DNA from: Serpula lacrymans var. lacrymans S7.9
Lineage: Eukaryota > Basidiomycota > Agaricomycetes > Boletales > Serpulaceae
Direction of reading: 5' to 3'
NCBI RefSeq assembly: GCF_000218685.1
Contig: NW_006763291.1
Span: 3,025,173-3,089,172, forward strand
Length of the DNA: 64,000 bases
The position numbers and the translations under genes were made by a program. The notes below the pieces were generated by a model. That model worked only from the letters and a program-made list of their open reading frames with translations. It was not told the origin of the DNA and made no database searches. Of the stretch, positions 14,117 to 29,676 are shown piece by piece; position 1 is the stretch's first letter, and each line of letters starts with the position of its first letter.

Positions 14117-14640
14117 GCTGGGGATAGATCGGTGTCGTATTGTGGCTTATTCCTTAGTGCTGTATAACACGACTGATATCATTCCTTCTTATCATACAGG
14201 ACATTTGATTCACAGTACGGAGGCGTTCTCTCCAATGAACGTCATTGCCATATATGACTTCTTCTGAAAGGCCAGTTTGAAGGCCACGACGCTCACTACG
14301 CACAGGATGCTTCCGCATCTTATTTCTTGAGCAGGTCAAGGTCTGGATAACCCCTTTGTGATCCTAACTGGATCCAGCTATAAACGGCTGAGCGACATAC
14401 CAGAAAAGCAGCCTGTCATCAGCTTAGCCTTAAGATCCCACGGGGGAGGGCGTAGATGATACGCTTTGGAAACTGTCGCTGGGGGTTGGGCAGATGTCAA
14501 CTTATGGTGCTGATGTCACATCTCTATCGCGCAAATTGTGCTGTTAAGCGCGGCAGGTGGTGCTTCGTGTGCCGCCTGTTAAATGCGAACCGAGAAATGA
14601 GCTAGCATGAATCCCGATGTGCACTGGTCGTGTAACCTTT
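14117..14640. repeat. repeat unit 3, core block nearly identical to unit 2
   Basis: This is a near-copy of 12718-13245 and so marks the most recent duplication in the array. Homology continues more weakly downstream to about 14.95 kb, where CCTAGTCCAGACTACTC matches the distal motif of the other units. Confidence 0.85.
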
Positions 14641-15869
14641 CATACCCATTGGGATGACCTGCAAATATGTGGCAGTGATACCTCCTGGACGTTGGTCAAT
14701 CGGTATGCGCATGCGCATATCGTTGATCCTGTCTGGTATGATTGCTGCGAAGTGCTTTGCCCTTGTCCTCTGGGTGAAGGGACGCACGCACATAGCCAGG
14801 CCTCCTGGATTCATCAGGCGAGTTCCTTTTGCGTACGAAGAGATGTCTGTGCTATGAAGACGTCCGTCCTTTGTTCGTGTCGGAGCTCGCGTTTCCTCTG
14901 GAAACGTGAAACCTAGTCCAGACTACTCTTTCACTGGTCTTCGTTGCTATCCTTTCTTCCCTGAACGTCAAGAAGGCCAAATACCGTCGATGCGCTGAGT
15001 ACATTTTCAGTGGCGGCCCTTCTATTGTGAGTCATTTCAGTGCCGTCCCACCTTTTTCTTTCTCACTCACTGTGGGTTTGTTCGATACTTGTAGAATAAT
15101 AGAATACCTGTGGCAAATCAGAGTGTACATGTTTATAGAGCTGCAACCGCATAAAAATGTGATCACGTCCGGTATACTGAAATACTGCCGGATGCTCAAC
15201 GTAGATGTCAGCTGGTTGATAATATTTGAAGAACCCTAAAAGATACTCGTGGTATGAAGCCCGTTGCTACCAGCTCGTGGGTGACCGCTGTTTGCTGTAT
15301 CCAAGATAGCTCGGTTACTCCCACGTAACGGGTATCAGAGTGTTATCGTCATCTAAGCTTTATAGTGGGTAAGCGGAAGGCTTTGAGAAGGGAATTGCAC
15401 CTGACGTTATTGGGTGGTTTTGGTTTATTAATGAAATAATCTCGTAGGTCTTTTTCGAACCACCAGTAAGTTTGATTCCGCTAATAATGGAATGATGCAG
15501 ATGCTGTCATGCTTTTTGGCGGTGTACGAACTCCCCCATCTCTGTGAGTACACTAGATTCTATTCTTCCCTTTTCACAGACATACACCGTCGTATTTTTA
15601 TCGCTTGCTATCCCAACCATATCATCCTGAACTACCTCCGAGTCATTAGCGGTCTATATACCGTCATATTGCATCGCTTTTAGATCTCCCCAACATTCGC
15701 AACGCTTCATCTCAGCGGTAATACAGACATATCTTACAGGTTCTAACGCTCCATGTCCGATGGACGTCCTTGTGTCTACTCAACAATCTGTTCCTTCCAG
15801 TGACCTCATCGATAAGATATGCCGCGGAGTTTCTACAATGATAAGATTTCGGACTTCCAAATCTCCTTT

Positions 15870-16500
15870 CCTCTATACCAGCTCAAAGGCCACGATTGCT
15901 CACCACGCACAAGATGTTTTTGCATCTTTTATTCGTGAGCGGGCTAAGGTCTGAGTATTTCAATCATTCCTTGATCGACTCTAGCTGAGTCCAGCTGTAA
16001 CTGGCTGAGCGACGTACCAGAAAATCAGCTCATCTGTCCATTATCCCCAAGATCCTACTTGTACTAGGGGAGGGTAGGATAGATGGACTTTGGGAAGCGT
16101 TGCGAGGATCGGGTGGATGGTTCATTCCAACGGATACGTTCTCCACATTTCTATCGCGCCCGCTTGCACTTTGCAGGCAGCAGATATGTGTTTTACCTGC
16201 TCAAACGTCTTTCTTTCCGAACTGGCCAAGCAGCCCAATTCGGTTGCTCTCAATACGAGCTTCTTCAGTATGCTCCTTCGCTACGATTCTGCGGCGTGCA
16301 TTCCGATTGGTCATGTTTCGGATGGAGCCACCTGAGCCTATCAATCTCAGAGCTCCTGGCGTACGAGTTAATTGGATGTTGGCGTAACGTTGGAAGAACC
16401 TCTATCCTTGAGTTCACTTCGTGGCTCGCGTCTTTTACAGACCGCGAAACTCGATTCAGACTACTCTTGAGCTGGTATGCACCAATTTTTTCTAATTTCT
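15870..16500. repeat. degenerate repeat unit 4
   Basis: This is the most diverged unit. It keeps GGCCACGATTGCTCACCACG, AACTGGCTGAGCGACGTAC, a GGGGAGGG tract and TTTCTATCGCGC, in the same order as units 1-3. It ends shortly before the OYE duplication begins. Confidence 0.55.
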
Positions 16501-17105
16501 CTCCTTTGTGGAGACATGAAGAACATGGTTTTGTTGTGGGATTGTGGCGTGTAGGTATGTCACCAATTATATTCTTGCATCGATTAACTGCGATCACATT
16601 TCTGTTGTTACTAGGCTATACGTCATGTGTTGTACAGGAACATATCTCGTACCTGTTGCTATATGTTATCCATACCTCTATAGGTCCATAATTATAATTG
16701 TATAATTGCAAATACGGTATCTGACCCACTGTATGTGGGTCTTAGATGATGAGATGATAACACATCACAGTGACGAACATATCCACGACAAGACTAGCGA
16801 AGAAATTTGTAAGGAATTGCCGTTCTGCTCGAGGCTAAAATATTGCACAAAATGATAGTAACATTGGGCTGAAGTGGATGCCTTAAGCTTAGTAACGCCA
16901 TGAGTCACGTTGAAAAACATGATAGCCTAATTGTATTTGACTAAATTACGAAAAGATCCTAAACATCACCGCAGACAATTGGCATTGGACCAGGAATATT
17001 TTGATACACATTCGCATTCAATTTTTGAAGGACCGAAACGTTCCTCACTCAGCACTCGGACTCCGAGTCGAATGACCTGAAAACCATGGCTTATCAACAC
17101 CTTGA

Positions 17106-18665
<1,560 letters not shown>

Positions 18666-19020
18666 ATTCCTGTGTATGTTTTCTGTGGGCTTATAATTGA
18701 TACCAACGTAGGAACAGAATCAAATTCAAATTGTAGAATAATGTTTGGCAGTTTTCTTTGTGTCTGGTCGATGTAGGATTGGTGCGCTTTCTCTAAAATC
18801 ATTTTCGTGTGTCCATAGTACCGCGATAAGAATTTCCGTGAAGAAACCGAGTCATTCTAACGACAGAGTATTCAATCGGGATAGCAAGCTTAAGCAAATT
18901 CCAAATTCCATCTGCAACAACAAGAGCTGTACATGGCATTACATAATCAGTAATCGGGGTCAACAACGCGTTGGGAACAAATCTCCTAAGGGGCACAATG
19001 TGCTGTGTCAAAGGAACAAA

Positions 19021-20940
<1,920 letters not shown>

Positions 20941-21058
20941 CTAATAGCTAATAAATGTAGATACAATCCCATGTGTATGTGCGATAGACGGTATGAAGAT
21001 AATGAGGGGTGATTGACAAACTAATATAATCCTTATATGCATGTCCCTTTGTAAAACA

Positions 21059-22651
21059 TCAAACACAAAGCATCCTCGATACAACCTCTACTCCAGTTCC
21101 ACTGCCATTACCAGATAAAACTTCACCAGCACACTCGTAACCATGCTCAAAAGGCTTCGCGAAAAGTGGATTGGTCACGACAGTCCCATAGTCTTCTTCG
21201 TCATCATCATCTTCGCCGTTCTCGCCAGAGAAGTAGATAATCGACGGGCGAGTCTCCATGTGTTCATCATGGTCCTGCCTTGCTTGACATTTTTCTGCAA
21301 GGGTGGCAGTAAGATCCGTGCTAGCAGAGACAACAGCTTGCATGGACGCATGGCGCAGTGCCTGGTCGCGCTGTACTAGGCCGATCAAAAGCTCCCAACG
21401 AGCATACCAGCTAAGCTCCCAGGGCCTTGCACCATTCCAAAAGTAACCTGCAGCTGGCGTTCCAGATCCAAACACAGGCTCAGGAAGTTTCGTAGCTACT
21501 GAGCCCTTTTTCGGCGAGCCAAAGGGAGACTCGTCTTCGACAAGGGTTTTATCGTCGTCAATGAAAGTCGATAGCGATTGAGAAGATCCGACGTTCTCTA
21601 TATATTCAGTGTCTTCAGCTTCAGAGTGGGTCTGAGATGGGGTATCTTCAAGTTTTTTAGGAGCGTGCTCAGGCTGAGCAACCCTTTGGTGCATATCGAA
21701 AAGATATAGCATTTTGTGAATGGTCCACAGAGGGAACTGGCAGAAGCAGCGGTCGACGTTGACGGAATATGCGTCTCGAAGGGCTGTTACGTCGCCTATA
21801 CGCGGGTAAATTGGTGCGTTCATGTTTTGAACAAAACGATTTTGGGATTGGACTGGAACGTCTCTGTCTAATCCAGATGACGGACTGCGCGAGTGGGGGT
21901 CTTCCTCTGAACATGTAGGGGCTGGGCACGAATTTTCTGCATCTCCTGCTCGCAGCTTACATTCATCCTGACGCGCCTGCCACTCCACCCACTCGTCGTG
22001 TCGTGAACTCCAGAACCATTTTTGGTGCATTAGAGCGCTGCGGGAGAAGCCGTGGTGAGGATAGGCGAGGCGCAAGGCTTGCTTCGCGCTGGGAGAGAGG
22101 GGAATAGGAAGGGAGGAAGTATTTTCGGGGGTAGTCGCGGTTTGAGCTGTCGGTCTGACTGGCTCTGGAATGTGAGTTTCGGATGATGTACAGGGTACAT
22201 TTTTGGTGGGAGGAGGGGGAAAGACGATTTGGTATGAAGTTTGGTCTTCGTCTGAGAGCGACTCGGAGTCAGAGTCGTCAGAGCTAGAGTCATCTTCCGA
22301 CTCTAAGCCAGACGAGTACCTCCAGCAGGTGAACGAGCTATCTGGGTTTGTATCCTGTGTAAACTCTTCGTCGGTGGGATGTCGTGTTTCTGAGTCGTCT
22401 TCGAGGAAGAAACGACGCGTTTTGTTTTTGCGAGACGCCGCCTCTGCTTCTTCGCAGTCTGAGTCCTGCTCAAGCTCTAATGAGCTCTCTTCCGGGACCT
22501 GATCTAATCTGAAACCAAGGCGCGTCGGACACCTTGGTGGAACATCCACACCAAAATCATCCGCGGAAATGAATGCTGTGAATGATGAGCTCGACGAGGA
22601 TGTGCTGGCAGATGCCCCGTCTGCGATGTCGCTTTCGTGAGCGGAGGCCAT
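21059..22651 (-). CDS. acidic protein of unknown function, 530 residues
   Basis: One uninterrupted frame runs from ATG 22651 to a stop at 21059, unusual in this intron-rich window. I do not recognise the family. The first 170 residues are Ser- and Asp/Glu-rich and low in complexity (SSSSSSF, then DSDSESLSDEDQ), so likely disordered. The middle and end have ordered-looking, Trp-rich segments: HQKWFWSSRHDEWVEWQARQ and GYFWNGARPWELSWYARWE, which resemble each other in Trp spacing. An acidic run EDDDDEED precedes the C terminus. There is no signal peptide or membrane segment. The downstream neighbour is the broken OYE copy; upstream, on the same strand, is the CNH fragment. A nuclear or adaptor role would be a guess. 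Confidence 0.75.
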   Translation of the reverse strand: MASAHESDIADGASASTSSSSSSFTAFISADDFGVDVPPRCPTRLGFRLDQVPEESSLELEQDSDCEEAEAASRKNKTRRFFLEDDSETRHPTDEEFTQDTNPDSSFTCWRYSSGLESEDDSSSDDSDSESLSDEDQTSYQIVFPPPPTKNVPCTSSETHIPEPVRPTAQTATTPENTSSLPIPLSPSAKQALRLAYPHHGFSRSALMHQKWFWSSRHDEWVEWQARQDECKLRAGDAENSCPAPTCSEEDPHSRSPSSGLDRDVPVQSQNRFVQNMNAPIYPRIGDVTALRDAYSVNVDRCFCQFPLWTIHKMLYLFDMHQRVAQPEHAPKKLEDTPSQTHSEAEDTEYIENVGSSQSLSTFIDDDKTLVEDESPFGSPKKGSVATKLPEPVFGSGTPAAGYFWNGARPWELSWYARWELLIGLVQRDQALRHASMQAVVSASTDLTATLAEKCQARQDHDEHMETRPSIIYFSGENGEDDDDEEDYGTVVTNPLFAKPFEHGYECAGEVLSGNGSGTGVEVVSRMLCV

Positions 22652-22935
22652 GGTAGAAGGAGAGATAGAGAATAGGCTGGGACGTCGTAGGACGTTAGCG
22701 AGCTATGTTTCGCGGTTAGAAAATTCAAATGAAACAAAGGGCGAAACAGACGCGAGAGACCAAACAGAGACAAAGCGTGGAAGCGCGTCGCACATCACGT
22801 GGATTGATTTCTTATTGGCCACAGTTGAGACACGTGCAAGTTATGCCACTCCGAGTCAAGCACTTCTCATTACTGCTTACTGATTACAAAATTCGTGCAC
22901 AACCTCTGATCTTCACAAACACGAAACAAAAATAT

Positions 22936-24600
22936 CTAAATCTTTTCATCAGCAATTTCATCGTCATCCACCTCCCTCTTCTCTTCGATAGACTCTGGTT
23001 CGTCGTGCGGCAGTGTAGGGAGGGGTTTGCGAACAAGCGATACTCTTTTCAAGCGCATCTTGTTGCTACGCTGTGGCGAGGGCACCATGTACCCATTAAG
23101 ACACGCCACCAAGCTGAGCCTTTGGGCAAGGGAACCCTCTACAGAAGGTGAGAGCGATGGCGAAGACGATGGTGCAGGGACGACCTGAACTAGTTCCTGC
23201 GTTTCTACACTATGGATCTCAATAGTACCATTGACGAGAAGAGTGGCGATATATGGATAATCCAGACCTATTCGTGGGCGTTGAGTAACACACTGCAGAT
23301 GACTTCAAATTGACTTACAGATCGCCTCTGGGTGACTTGGCCACTGCAAAGTGCCTCGTACAGGTTCTCCATTGCTATTCACGAAAACTCCAAGTGTCCC
23401 GGTTTCTGTGAATGATAGAGCTAGAAATTCGAAGCTGTCAATCACAGTGATAAAAGGCTTGACGGGCTGGGTATTTTCGAAGGCTTGCGAAAGGGGAAGC
23501 AAAGGGAATAATGATGCATCTTCAAGGTCGATGATGTTGTAAAACTCTTTGTCTGCGACACACACATAGCGCCCTATACGTCTAGCGAGGGTAGCCCCCT
23601 GAGGGAGGGGTATCTCCTACAAGTACACATATTATAAGAACACCATGCAGTCATAACAGCATAGTTCTCCCTCACCTTCTGAAAAAAGAGCCGTTCGCGA
23701 AGGCTGTATAACGCAATGTTATTCCGTTTAATGACACAAAACTCAATAGGATCGACCTTTGCGGGCGGATCTGAGAACGAGGGAGCAGGTCGCTGCAAAT
23801 GCAAATGATCAACTGTGAAAGTGACCACGTTTCGAATGGGCTTGATTGAAGGTGACACGGGATCGAGTGATGGAATTGTGTAAAAATGAATTTGATGGTC
23901 TGCTTGTTAAGCATCAGGGCAAAAGGTCTAGACTGGCCGAAAATGTGTGACTTGCCAGACAAAACGAGGGCACGAGATATACATGGGACAAGTACTATCT
24001 CTTCTATGGGTTTATCATTTGGGAGGGTTTGGCGAGACAGCAGGGTGTATGATTCTGGCTGTCTATTAGTCAAATGAGGAGCAGTGAAGAGTAAAGATAA
24101 AGGACTGACTTTGGTCGGATCTTCGGCCTGTAGGGCATAGCGCAGCAAATCGCCATTTGAGCACCCAACATAGACTTCTAGTCCTGTGATAAGAGAACAG
24201 CACGATGCTCATGAGTCAGAGAATGCAAGGGTATGAACACCCAAACTCCGGGAAATGGGAGGAAGAAGAATGATGTGTGACTTACCTAAAGCCTGCGCCG
24301 AGGTAAGCAATGTTGGTGTTGATGAGCTCTCATTAATAGCTGCAATGAGCGGCTGTATTCGATAAGGGGGTACGTCTAATGCTTTTAGAGCCATGAAGAG
24401 TTCTGGGGTTACGCTTGGGGTTAATGGAATGTGTTCTGATGGAATGAGGGCTGTACTCGTGAGCTGGAACGAGGCAATGTTAGTAATTGTTGGGCGGACA
24501 GTTGACGTGTATGGCTGGACATGTGCACTCACCGATGGCTTATTGGCAGACTGAGAAAGGTTGCAGTGGAGCGCAGCTGAGGTTGAACGTCGCCGAAAAA
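22936..24600 (-). CDS. CNH half of a Vps3/TGFBRAP1-like tethering protein
   Basis: This matches the N-terminal citron-homology beta-propeller of fungal Vps3/TGFBRAP1-like proteins, which are endosomal CORVET-type tethers acting with Rab5 and SNAREs. Recognisable blocks in order are LTSTALIPSEHIPLTP (about 24450), EVYVGCSNGDLLRYAL (about 24160), LPNDKPIEEIVLVP (about 24000), FCVIKRNNIALYSL (about 23740), LPQGATLARRIGRYVCVADK (about 23580) and the segment before CLDYPYIATLLVNG (about 23260). The frame then ends at a TAG at 22936 after an acidic tail. The start is unresolved: the first exon has no clear ATG, and a perfect-looking intron with TTACTAAC falls at about 24463-24532. Full-length relatives continue into clathrin-repeat and Vps39 domains; here those lie at 39822-42921. 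It is therefore a half gene, maybe expressed alone. Confidence 0.75.
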
Positions 24601-24775
24601 GGAAAGTGTACGTAATTACGGATGGTTAGCCAGCTTCTTTGCGGGTGAACGTAATAGACAATTTCCGTCTGCTATCGACCCCGGCGTCATGCGTTCCCCT
24701 TCGCTTTTAGCCCGCAACACCCAGCTCTCCTTATCCCCCCCCCACAGACGCGTCCCTTTCTTTCTCTGAACCACA

Positions 24776-26654
24776 ATGTCCCACTCAAGGAGGACGTCGT
24801 TCTCTATCGTCAAGACTGATTCTTCACCAACTCTCTCGCCCATTATTGGAGTGGAGTCCGAGGACTGGATATCTGCCTGGAAACACGTATACGCAAGAGG
24901 CATGTCGTCTGACGAGCGCTATGCACCACCATTGACTGTTCTTTTTTTCAAGACTTAATCGACTCCCGAATCGTTGCTGTAGATGCCGAGACCAGTGTGG
25001 AAGACGCTTGTGACGTGAGTGCAATACCAGCGTTGTGGCGCTTTCAGTTGCTTAACCTCTGATGGACCACAGACTTTGTTAACGGAAGACATATATTGTC
25101 TCGCCGTAAGGACCCCTTCAACGAGTCCATCAAACTCTCCATATATGGGTCTATTCGACGTATGTAACAGCTACACTGACACTGGCTACAGCATCACTTA
25201 TACAACGAACAATACAGTATTCAGACGTTAACGCATTCTTAACGCTGGCTGCAACAAGACACACTATATCTCCAGAGGAATTGCGAGCAAACCCTCGCGT
25301 CGACCAAATCGTTGCAGCAGCCAAGGCAGGACAGGTAGCCGTCCAGCTCGTCAGCAGTGAGTAGAGTAGCGCGCTTTTATTACTGCGCTGGCTTAACTTG
25401 TTCATTTCCAAGACTTATCCGAGAAGAATTTCTTAGAAACTTTGCCTTATAACGCCGATCTTATCGCACTACTCGGTGTATTTTCTCGTGGTACTCACAG
25501 GGGTACGCTATATTTTCACTGTACGACGTGTAAAAACTAACAAATATATGGCTTTTAGTACTAATCCAGTGCCCTGCACCTTCTGCAGGCTATCTCGGAA
25601 CAGTCTCTGATCGCCGTCTGCTCTCCTGGTTTTCCGCCTACGCCAATCAAACCCCTTCCTTCCAGAGATACTTATCCAATCCTCTCTCTTCCTTGTCCTT
25701 ACCATCCTTAAATATGTATGCTTCTGTGGTTGCCACGATATCCACTGCCTATCTGCTCGATGCTATGAAACTCATGAGCGAGCAGGGTGTAAGTAGCGTT
25801 GCTGTCATTGACGAGGGGTTAGGGACGCTCTTGAGTGCTGTCAGCGTGACAGATATAGGAAAGGTACGTGTTGGTGCCACTATGCTGTAATAGGCAGTAA
25901 ACCTTATTTCAATAGATCGTCGTACCCTCTCAGAGCAATCACATACTCTCAACGCCACTGCATCAGTTTATAACCCAAATAAAGGTGAGTTTAGCAAGCA
26001 TGAGCCCAAATATACTGACGCAGCCAGATGTAGGAGCCAGATGGATCGATGGACGGTGTAGACAAATATCCAGGTATGTACTCGCCGCATCCTGCGTTTC
26101 ATTGGCTTATCTCTTTATCTGTAGTATATATGGTGATGCCTTCCAGCACACTCTCGTATACAACCCAGAAGCTCCTCGCTAGTACGTTCTTCAGGCATTC
26201 TAGTTCCACGACCTTCATTCCATTGTTCAAATTTTAGCAAATGCCCATCGGCTTTTTATTACAAATGACCGTCCTCCTTCGCCATCATCGGTATCAGGGA
26301 GCTCAGGTAGCCCTTGTGGTATAGTTTCTATCGTTGACGGTACGTGCTGCTTGGCCACCCACGCATCATTTACTGATTGCACCTTCCTTAGTCCTATCCC
26401 TTTTTGCTCGCATAGCTAATGTCCCAGACGTTGACCCAACACATCGCCAGCGCAGACGTGCATCTTCCTCGTCATCTCATTCCTCTCTATCTGCACACGA
26501 CCTAGCCAGGTCGAGATCAAGTAGCCGTACCAGCCTGCGACTGAGTGCAAGCCCGAGGATCAAGCCAACCGGTATTCCAGGAGATAGTCATCGAAACTCT
26601 ATTTCGAGTTTAGATTCGTTCCAGTGGGCAGAGAGGGTTCCAAAGCGGGAGTAG
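24776..26654 (+). CDS. SDS23/Moc1 family CBS-domain protein
   Basis: This is the fungal SDS23/Moc1 family, linked in yeasts to control of PP2A-type phosphatase and the anaphase-promoting complex under stress and during sexual development. The spliced product (about 490 residues, at least eight introns) starts MSHSRRTSFSIVKTD at ATG 24776. Tandem CBS domains follow: IVAVDAETSVEDACDTLL, later VVATISTAYLLDAMKLMSE and VSSVAVIDEGLGTLLSAVSV, then VDKYPVYMVMPSSTLSYTTQ and HRLFITND. The C-terminal tail is Ser/Arg-rich and looks disordered. It is divergent from the CNH gene, with roughly 200 bp of shared promoter. No lesion seen. Confidence 0.88.
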
Positions 26655-26985
26655 AGTTTATCCTCGAGTTGATATTCTTTGTGGTTTCTGCTAACCCCAA
26701 ACGTACTGTACAATTATTGCATGGACTGTTGTAGTTATAGTTTGCCTCGGATTCTGTAGGGTGAAATACATGGCACGGTTGATGACATCTTCACATCGGG
26801 TCAAAACCCTAGCAGTGACAGGAGTTACGGCATTGGAGCAAGCTACTTCCTTTCGGCCGATTCGAAAAGAAAAAGTAAAGCTGGTCCGACCTAACGTGGA
26901 TTTCATGATCGAGTCACGATAAAACTGTTCGAAATGACCTTAGTAATTCCGTTTTTCATTCTTCTCAACTCTGTCAGTGCACACG

Positions 26986-29164
26986 ATGAGCCCAGTTGCA
27001 ACTCTTACCGCCGTGAACAACAATGATACCCTCGGTTTAGCTGTTCCACCTTTCACTCCTCACGCCATCTCTGTTTCGTTGCCAACATGGCGAGATAATG
27101 TCGAGTATGAGGCCGGTGATAAACGAGTGATTGATGTGATGGTCTCGGGGTACCCTAGGTTCTTCATACACCTGAGCATACAAAAAGTACGTCCCACCAT
27201 GCTCAGTACCCAGCGTCGTCGCTTATTCCTGCACTGAACATTCTTTCCCCAGCTTGCGCGTATATGTGAACAGAAATTTGGTGTCAAAGGCGAACTGTGT
27301 CTTCTCTGCCCCTCCAAGAAAGTTGCAGACCACTGCCGTGCCTATATCATTGACAGATCCTCACGATTAGGAGCCGCAGTGCCCGTCCGACTTGTGCAGT
27401 ATCTCCTCTGTCCAGAAGACACCTCAGGCGCATCCACCACCGAGTCAAACACGAGATCACTATCCCAGCACTGTGTCGAGCTGCACATCGTCCTCTTTCC
27501 TGCGGATGCTTTCCCCTTAGCTAAGCAGTTTTGGCAGCACAGTGGTCTCACTGTGTCGAGTCGACTCGCAGAACACTGTCTTTCTCTCATCCCGGAGGCT
27601 GTTGAACCCCCCAAATCTCCTCGGTCTCCCACGTCGCCTGTACACTCCCGTTCCCCATTCAAGGCCCTGAATAAACATTACTCCGTCAAAAGCTCGCCAA
27701 AGATACCGCAAGTCTCTCCCGCAAGCACGTCACCGCCACCCCCTCATACAGATTTCTCAGAGAGCTTGACAAAAGATCAGGATACGTATGTGGAAGAGCG
27801 ATATGGACGCAATCTCCCTGTGACCGCGGGAGAGTTTGCAAAACGGGCGCTTCGCAGACGCATCGCAGGTGTACTTGTTTCCGATGATACTCCAAACAAT
27901 GGTGCATCGACTTCAGAGTTCTGCGCTGGAGCCCAAGATGTTGAAGTGGGGCCGAGCAGCAGAGGTGTGCGGGAAGTCGCAGAGGACGATGTGTATCTCT
28001 TTCCTACTGGGATGGCTGCCATATGGAACGCCCACCAACTGGCTTTGAACATCCGGCCTCCAGCTAAAAGCGTCTGCTTCGGGTACGTCTATCTTATCCA
28101 ACATTTTATCAGCCAAAGGCCGCGGCTGACGGTTTTTTGCTTTGCTTCTGCTACGCAAAGTTTTCCTTACACTGATACACTAAAAATACTCGAGAAATGG
28201 GGTCCTGGTTGTCATTTCCTAGGCCGCGGACTTGACGAAGATATCGATACGCTGGAACAGATTTTGGAAGAAGAATCTCGCATCTCAAGGCCAGCTTCTA
28301 CTCCACCCATTACCGCGCTTTTCACCGAATTCCCATCCAACCCTCTCCTGCGTTGCGCGAACCTTCCCAGACTTCGCGCTCTGGCGGACAAGTATGACTT
28401 TTTGCTCGTGGTCGATGAGACGATAGGCAACTTTGTGAATGTGGAGGTTTTGCCTTTTGTCGATATCGTGGTCAGCAGCCTGAGTAAGATTTTCAGTGGA
28501 GATGCGAATGTGATGGGCGGAAGGTATGTTGTATCACAGCAGATTATGATCCACAGCTCACGATTCTATTACCAGCCTTGTTCTCAACCCCGCTGGTCGA
28601 CATTATTCTGCGCTGAAACGTCAGGCAGCCAGCTCTTATGAAGACCTCTTCTTCATCGAGGACGCAGTATTCATGGAACGGAACTCGCGCGACTTTAAGC
28701 GACGCGTTCGAATCATAGATTCTAACACGGAAGCTGTATGCGATTTCCTGAGATCACGCTCAGTGGCAGGAGGGTATGCGAACTCACCAGCCATCAACGA
28801 GGTCTATTATCCGAAATGGATCGCTCGAGAGAACTACGAGTTATGTCGGATTAAAGACTCTTCAGGCCGGCCAGATGAGAAGGGAGGAGGCTTTGGTGGA
28901 TTGTTTTCGTTGGACTTTACCTCCGACGTCGCGTCTCGTGCGTTCTTTGATGCCCTTCCGTGCTATAAGGGGCCGAGCCTTGGGACGAACTTTACACTTG
29001 CGTGTCCCTATACGGTCCTTGCGCACTTTACTGAGTTGCAATGGGCCTCGGAGTATGGAGTGGACGAGGGGCTGGTGAGGATTAGCGTTGGGATGGAGGA
29101 GAGAGGCGTGCTCCTGAGAAGTTTTGAGGTTGCTCTGAACGCTGCAGAGAGTGCTACTCGATGA
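26986..29164 (+). CDS. cystathionine gamma-synthase (Str2/Met-7 type)
   Basis: A PLP-dependent transsulfuration enzyme that joins an O-acylated homoserine with cysteine to make cystathionine, in cytosolic methionine synthesis. The first in-frame ATG is at 26986; the product is about 640 residues, the long fungal form. The N-terminal part is fungus-specific (MSPVATLTAVNNNDTLG). The PLP fold begins at RYGRNLPVTAGEFAKRALRR. Landmarks are YLFPTGMAAIWNAHQLAL (cofactor phosphate region), LLVVDETIGNFVN (the Asp that pairs with the PLP nitrogen) and SSLSKIFSGDANVMGG with the Schiff-base Lys (about 28480). The C-terminal domain ends with VRISVGMEE. Introns fall near 27188-27251, 28083-28160 and 28524-28575. 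A Ser/Pro-rich insert (about 27600-27770) is specific to this lineage. Confidence 0.92.
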
Positions 29165-29676
29165 TACGAGTGGTGTTATGACGAGTGCTCGGCGTTGAGG
29201 TGAATATACTCCCACTATCGTATACCAAAGCACATCACTCATGCAGTCGCTGAAAAGGAAAATGGGTTTCAACAATCCATTGTGACAGTTCATCCCTTCT
29301 TGTGTTTATGTTTATAGATTACTCAGTAATACAGCTGCTTTGGAGGTAGATGTCTCGTGCGCCCGGCCCATCAGCAAAACAACCGATGAGATATCGTTCG
29401 TGATGATGAACTGGATTCAGTGATGTCGACATGCTATGCTTGCACTCAAGATCAATAATTTTTGCTGTACAGGTTTAGCAAGGACACGACCAGGGTGTGG
29501 TTAATGTCAATGGGATTAAGCACATAACTCAGCTTGGTGACTTAGTTTATCCTAACAATAAACTTGAAGACAACTATATAATCTCCAGGAAAGGAAATAA
29601 GCAGATCTCGATAAGATTAATCTCGAGTACATGATATCATGCATGTGGTGAATCAAGACCTTTATCGCATTCGACC
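29165..29676. other. intergenic spacer before the amidase
   Basis: About 500 bp hold the 3' flank of the cystathionine gamma-synthase gene and the amidase promoter. A TATATAAT-like stretch near 29574 lies about 100 bp before the amidase ATG and may be its TATA box. I see nothing else. Confidence 0.35.

Larger units (their letters stand above)
9084..16902. other. gene-poor region of degenerate repeats
   Basis: About 7.8 kb hold no recognisable gene. The first 200 bp are the promoter of the zinc-cluster gene. From about 11.3 kb on, four related units recur at about 11.31, 12.85, 14.25 and 15.88 kb, listed separately. Related fragments such as CCTAGTCCAGATCGCT, followed by TTTTYTGGTC, recur near 11.96, 13.51, 13.70 and 14.92 kb. 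Open frames up to 202 codons (16083-16691) are not shared between units and match no family I know. Confidence 0.55.

Noticed and set aside
16083..16691. A 202-codon plus-strand frame at the end of the repeat array.
   Set aside because: It overlaps repeat unit 4, two other frames are equally open, and the other units do not conserve it.
22936..24600. CNH fragment as a complete stand-alone kinase-associated (citron-type) gene.
   Set aside because: The sequence blocks match the N terminus of Vps3/TGFBRAP1-like proteins specifically, and the matching C-terminal half is in the same window.
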